Shown: positions 58,781 to 64,000 of the stretch, piece after piece
Numbering within the stretch: the first letter of the stretch is position 1
Layout of the letters: each line of letters starts with the position of its first letter
NCBI GenBank assembly: GCA_030549335.1
Contig: JAUKPH010000017.1
Span: 2,969,001-3,033,000, forward strand
DNA from: Pontederia crassipes
Lineage: Eukaryota > Streptophyta > Magnoliopsida > Commelinales > Pontederiaceae
Reading direction: 5' to 3'
DNA: 64,000 bases
The notes under the pieces: model-generated
What the model saw: only the letters and a program-made list of their open reading frames with translations
What the model was told of the DNA's origin: nothing
The model's database searches: none
Program-made: the position numbers and the translations under genes

Positions 58781-59800
58781 AGATGCTTCCTCGTAGGAGA
58801 ATGCATGTATCAGATGATGAATATGATGGTCGTAATGAGGAGGATATTCACAATACACCTTCCCGACAAGAACAAAGAGGGTGACAACCTCCTCTCCTAT
58901 GCACGATCCAAGAGCTCTGGAGGTCACAACCTCCTACTTATAATGGCGAAGGAGGCATCGATATAGCGGAGCAATGAATAGAGAATATAGATGATAAGTT
59001 CGAAATCCTGCACGTCGCCAAAAATAATAAGGTGTTATCGCCGCTGATACCCTCAATAAAGATGCTAAAGACTGGTGGAAGGCGACAAAAGCAACTGAAT
59101 TTCCGGATGTCAACGTTATTGCTTGGGAGGACTTCTGCAAATTATTTGAGGCACTCTATTTCCCTGCCTTTCAAAGGGATTTAAAGCAAAAAGAATTTTT
59201 AAACCTGCAATAAGGGACGAGACAGTGTCCCAATATCTGACCAAATTTGTTCGTCTGAAGAAATATTCAAAGTTGACCATGGACGAACAGGACATGACCA
59301 ACTGCTTCATAGATGGACTGAACCCTATCTGAGGACACAAATGAGGCCTGGCAATCGTAAAACTCTGAACGAGTCGGTTTTCTTAGCTACAATGATGGAA
59401 AGAGACCATCAAGAAATGCAAATAGATAGAAGGGGTCAGAAGGTTGCGGAACAAGGCTCGCAACAACCTCAATTCCATAGGAATGATCGTCATCAACAAT
59501 GACAGGACAATAGACCCGTCCGTACCCAGTGCCACAACCATATGACCATCCTCGCTATGAACAATTGCTCCGACAACCAACACCCACTCAGCGAACGTGT
59601 CTTGTGCAACTTTTGCGGCAAAACTCACGCAGGCGAATGTCGCCTGAAGACAAGAGCATGTTTCCAATATTAAGAAATTGGCCACATAGCAGTGAATTGT
59701 CCACGGGATGAACAACTAATTCAAGGAAGACCTTTTAACCCGGAAGAAGACACTCCACAGAATGATGCTGAAGTCATTCAAGGTACACTCCTTGTAGCCT
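58781..59800 (+). pseudogene. Gag of second Tekay-like element
   Basis: It opens MLPRRRMHVSDDEYDG, then the PPTYNGEGGIDIAEQ core near 58930, and ends with a double cysteine cluster CNFCGKTHAGEC and GHIAVNCPRD near 59610-59710. The order fits Tekay gag. It is broken at several points. Confidence 0.8.
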
Positions 59801-61030
59801 AGCTACCCATAACTGTTTATTTGATTCTAAAGCCACCCACGCATTTAGATCAGAAGAGTGTAATATTACCTTAGGGCTAAACTTACAACATAAGGAATCC
59901 TACACACTATTAGGTAACTATCTGATGTATCAATAAAGATAGGAAAAAATGAATTCTCCACAAATTTAATCATAATACCCATTATGGATTATGAGGTAAT
60001 ATTGGGCATGGACTAGTTAACCGACCATGATGATTCTATATTGTGCAAGGAAAAGAAGGTTGTTATAGGAATCCATGGTAAATACATAGTCATAGTTAAA
60101 GGCATAGCTCAAAAAGAACCAAAGATCATGGCATCCACTATCAAAGTGCACAGACTTCTTCAGCAAGTATGCCGAGGATATCTAGCAAGTGTAATCAAGA
60201 CCGAAGTACCTATTAAGACTCTACAAGATATAGAAGTAGTGAAAGAATTCTCTGATGTGTTCCCAGAAGACATTAGTGGACTACCACCTATGAGGGAGGT
60301 AGATCTCCATATTGAGTTAGTAATCGGTACAACCCCCACTTTCCAAATCTCCATACCGCATGGCTCCGGCAGAAATAAAAGAATTAAAGACCCAAATCCA
60401 TGAGTTATTGGACAATGATTTCATTAGACCCAGTGTTTGACCATGGGGCACTTCGGTCCTCTTCGTCAAGAAGAAGGACAACTCGTTAAGGCATTGCATA
60501 GACTATTCCCCTAGTGAAGAAAAAGATGAAGTCGGCCCAGGGTCGGCAGATGGCTCATGCAAACAAGAGGTGACGAAAACACATCTGCAAGGCTGACGAT
60601 CAAATTCTAATCAAGGTCCCACCGACCAAAGGAAAGATGAGATTTATTAAGAAAAGAAAGTTGAGCCCAAAGTACGTGGGCCCTTTCAAAATTTTTAGAT
60701 ATGGTCGAAGACACATCATGCAAGTTGGCGACACCTCCGGCATATGTCAGAGTACACAATATCTTCCATTTCTTATTACTCCGAAAATATAGGCATGACT
60801 ACGCTAATGTGATCCAAATTGAGGAACCAAACCTCAAGGAGGATCTAACATATGAGGAGTAGCTCACAGAAATCTTAGAGTAGCAAGAATACCTACGACG
60901 GATGAAGAATATATCATTAGGCAAGGTAGCATGAAAGCATCACAAAGGAAAAGAGGCAACATGTAGAGTCAGAGATGCTAAAAAATTCATTGAACTATTC
61001 GATAAATCCTAACTCTTATCAAAATTCGAA
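59801..61030 (+). pseudogene. Shortened pol of second Tekay-like element
   Basis: Protease-to-RT linker and RT start are at 60041-60540 (EFSDVFPEDISGLPPMREVD). Sequence then passes directly to the integrase C-terminal part at about 60590-61010 (KLSPKYVGPFKI, then YVRVHN-like). RT core, RNase H and the integrase core are missing as a block. A purine tract AGGGGAGGTAATAA at about 61047-61059 precedes the 3' LTR. Confidence 0.8.
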
Positions 61031-61059
61031 GACGAATTTTCTTTTAGGGGAGGTAATAA

Positions 61060-63503
61060 TGTAACGCTTGTGATTTCCAAACAAGGAAATAGATTAAAAT
61101 AAAATTCAATTTGAAATTAAGGAAAGGAATTCAAATCAAAATTTGAATTAAAAAAAAGAAAGAAAAGGACAGACTCCCAATCGGTGGAGGAATTTTCCTC
61201 CCCGATTCGCGCCTAGGTCACGGCCAGCCCTGCAGGGTCAGCCGAGACTATAAGAGGGGCACGAGGGGGAGCCCTCGTGCCCCCCTTGGATCCTTGCTCG
61301 ATTGGCCGCTGTTCCATCCTGTCTTCCCTGGTGAATGACGCACACGAGCAACAGCGAACATGGCAACGACAAGGACGAACCAACGATTCTCCGATGCACG
61401 ATTGCTCCTCCTCGACGCACACGTGTAGGTTAGTCGCCCCTTTCCACCAGCCAAAAATGATCAACAATCGAAGGACGACGAACAGATCTCCGACGAACAA
61501 AAAATGATCAAAAAAGGTACCTTAGATGTTTAATCCCCATAGGTGATAAATCATTGATCATATAATGCATGTGATGATTTCATATTGATCTAGAGACTAT
61601 GAACTACACTTTTTGTATTGTAACCATCGCGATCCGACGACCGGAAGTTAGCCCAGAAAAGAAGAAATTGACCGGTGACTCTGTTCTGATCGCAGGATCG
61701 ATCGACCGACTCGGTGCAAGAAAATAGTCGACCGGCCAATGGGAGCAGTCGGCTGGTCCAAAGGGAGCGATCGACCGGTCCAACGATAGAGAGAATTACA
61801 AACTGATTCCAAAGTACAAACATTGATCCGGCCCAAGTTGAATCTCGATTCGTCTCGAGTCATGTACATAGATTCTAAACAGAAGAATTGAACCGGATTT
61901 CCCTTACCTAGTTCGGGCTCAAATACAAAAGACGTAAATGCCCTTTTTGGACCCGAACTTCATAGTTGGGCCCCACTTTTTGTTAGGTCCACTTGAGGCC
62001 ATGTCCAATATAGTAAAGAGTGTAATGGGCATTTCTCCCTCGAGAAAAGGGATCTGACTTTACTCCTTTTTCCGATCCATGATTTCTAAATCCTATAGAA
62101 GATTAATAAGATAAGTAAAGCAAAGATGAAACTACGAGATTGCCATATGTCGTCCTAAAGTACATATTACAGAGGCCAACAAGCGGATATTAATAGTCCC
62201 ACCACGGCTAACGTCATGAGGTGGGTATTAATAGCCCCACTATGACGGTATCATAGCATTGCATAGAGAGAGTCATGTAGCTAAGCTGAGGAGACAGCAA
62301 ACTTACTGGTCTTTGATGACCACTATTCTTGAGATACAAATCCTCTCCCACCTGTAGCTCGAAGAAGGGTGATGCATTGACACACACCTTCCCCAAAGAA
62401 GTACAATTACATAGTATCAAGCCAGAGGAACAAGTAGCTAGCTGAGGAGATAGTCATGTTCTTAAATGACCACTGTTCCTAGAGTACAGGTCCTCTCCCA
62501 CCTGTATTCCGAAAAGGGTGATGTATTAACATACTCCTTCTCCAAAGTAGGCACACTGGCTTTATAAATTTAGAGAGGCACCTTTGACATCCCGACCTAA
62601 TAAAGTCAAGCTTGCATAGGACAACCAACTCTAAGGACAACATAGTAATGTAAAAGATGTCGTACAACTCATGGTAAAGTAAAACACGATAAAGTAAAGT
62701 AAAGCACAGTAAAGTGTTGCATTGCAAAGTATAGTAAAGTATGACAAGATAATGTATGACAAAGTATAACAAATAATGGTAAAGTAATGTATGGTAAAGT
62801 ACAAAATATGGCATAGTAAAGACAAAGCAAAGTCACAGGAGAGAATAGAACATGGACATAGTAAAGAATAAAGTATAGACACAACTATTTATTGCCTTGT
62901 GCAATCAAAGCATTGATTATAATGAGAAAGGAAGATGTTACTTGTTGATAGCAAAGTAAGTTATTACTTATCCGCTATTGATTCAAGTATGTTTTGATTA
63001 TTAATTTATAACCTATGATTCTATTGTACTGGACATTTTCGCTCATGGGTATTCGATGCATCTGTATTTGAGATTTTGCATATGCGAATCTTGCTTAGAG
63101 AGGAGTGGCAGAGCTCAAGGATTGTTGCACATGACTCATTAAACTCAATAGTATTTTTTTTTCTTTTATCTGCATTAGTTGAATAAACCATTGTTGCATC
63201 AGATGGATATTATGATCTTTTCCGCTGTAATAAAATATGTGGTCATTGTCGAGATTTTATTAGATATTATTGTCATTGCCCACTTCCTTGTGGATTGCAT
63301 TAAGTGCTTAGTGTCTTTTGATATTTCAACGCTTCCACATTTATAATAGAGTTTTAGATTATTTTATTATTATATTCATTGTCACGTATTACATTTGTTA
63401 GGTCAAGGTCATAGTATAGTCAATAGTGTAGTAGGCAATGTAGCGTCTCCGGGATCAACCTGACTGCCTATGTGAAAGGAAGGCTGATTTTGGGGGCATT
63501 ACA
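61060..63503 (+). repeat. 3' LTR of second Tekay-like element
   Basis: 2444 bp, TGTAACGCTT to GGCATTACA. It contains four GGTCGACC-type palindromes at 61690-61785 and an AT-rich AAAGTA array at 62680-62830. It is shorter than the 5' LTR mainly in the palindrome cluster. Confidence 0.87.
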
Positions 63504-64000
63504 CTTTTTTTCTCCCACAAGACAGCAATAACCACAAGACTTCAGGAAGGAGGAGGAGAATAAAAAAATATAAAGGAAGAGAGAAGGGGAAGAGATCAAG
63601 AAAGAAACTACAAAAAAGGAGATTTAGATTTAAAATCTCTCAAGGTATGTAAAGAAAATGTAAACTTTTCTTCCCAATGATGTTTGATCTATAAATGGAT
63701 TGAAAATTTTAAAAATTGTTCCTATGATGTGAAATATCAAACAAAATTGTTCAAATTCGTCGTTGTTATTATAATAAATGTGGATAAATTATACTCGTTC
63801 AAAAATCACAAGCTATATATTTATATACTGTAATACCTAGAAAAAAAAAAGAAGAAATCAAACTGTAACAGGTAACCACACAAGGGGAGGAAGACCAGCA
63901 CAAATCCCTGATTTCATGGGATCCAAAAGAATGTGGCAATAATGGGAGGAATAAAAAAAATAAAAATACATGAGAGAGAATAAACATCAGGAGAGAGGAG
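63504..64000. other. Unassigned AT-rich sequence at window edge
   Basis: It is purine-rich at 63530-63640 (GAAGGAGGAGGAGAA, GGAAGAGAGAAGG). No recognisable gene or element end is present. Confidence 0.4.

Larger units (their letters stand above)
48848..63503 (+). mobile_element. Second Tekay-like Ty3/gypsy element, internally shortened, with nested copia (fossil)
   Basis: The 5' LTR is in two parts (48848-50992 and 57376-57892) because a copia element sits inside it; the 3' LTR is 61060-63503. The interior (57893-61059) has a primer site TGGTATCGGAGCC at about 57897, a leader, gag, protease, the beginning of RT and then only the C-terminal part of integrase; most of pol is absent. Element ends are TGTAACGC and GGCATTACA. 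Flanking 5-mers (AATAA left, CTTTT right) do not match, so the outer junctions are probably not from one clean insertion. It is broken at many points. The LTRs differ by a few to over ten percent depending on the stretch, so it is older than the nested element at 10646. Confidence 0.85.

Overview
The window is nuclear DNA of a flowering plant. It contains two intron-bearing secreted beta-1,3-glucanase genes with GC-rich exons, AT-rich intergenic DNA, and dense nested LTR retrotransposons of plant-type lineages (Tekay-like chromovirus, Tat/Athila-like, Ty1/copia), together with a plant L1-type LINE, hAT-like and Mutator-like elements and a TRIM-like LTR. The GC-rich coding sequence in an AT-rich background hints at a monocot, but that is only an inference. 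No bacterial or organellar features were seen.

Layout. 1-2761: end of a Ty3/gypsy element (minus strand). 2762-4182: first copy of a duplicated segment carrying hAT-like insertions. 4183-6196: solitary Mutator-like end and unassigned repeat DNA. 6197-24548: an 18.4-kb Tekay-like element (minus) split by a young 7.24-kb Tat/Athila-like non-autonomous element at 10646-17887 (perfect 5-bp target duplication CTCGA). 24549-28515: glucanase relic (first exon and promoter only), a small copia scrap, then intact glucanase gene A. 28516-33480: AT-rich DNA with degenerate tandem repeats. 33480-38536: second Tat/Athila-like non-autonomous element. 38537-41570: 5'-truncated, decayed LINE. 41784-42930: hAT-like scrap, small MITE and TRIM-like LTR. 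43483-44813: intact glucanase gene B. 46110-48166: second copy of the duplicated segment, carrying a 1.22-kb foldback Mutator-like element. 48848-63503: a second Tekay-like element (plus) whose 5' LTR holds a copia element (50993-57375), which in turn holds a solo Tat-like LTR (54991-56647). 63504-64000: unassigned AT-rich sequence.

Host genes. Only the glucanases look like functional host genes. Genes A and B encode 344-residue GH17 enzymes about 96% identical, each with a signal peptide, the same two introns and a TATA box about 60 bp upstream of the start. A third locus keeps only the promoter, exon 1 and intron remnants. The array therefore grew by tandem duplication, was spaced out by transposons, and lost one member by deletion.

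Most interesting signals: (1) a twice-repeated module, polypurine tract plus short hairpin, near the 3' end of both Tat-like elements, in which stem sequence changes but pairing is kept; (2) arrays of short palindromic CpG motifs, different in sequence, in the LTRs or interiors of several retroelement families; (3) a CCHC-knuckle-like coding relic between primer site and gag in both Tekay-like elements; (4) a foldback Mutator-like element with about 0.5-kb arms; (5) a large tandem duplication inside one LTR. All were read by eye; no alignment or database search was run.
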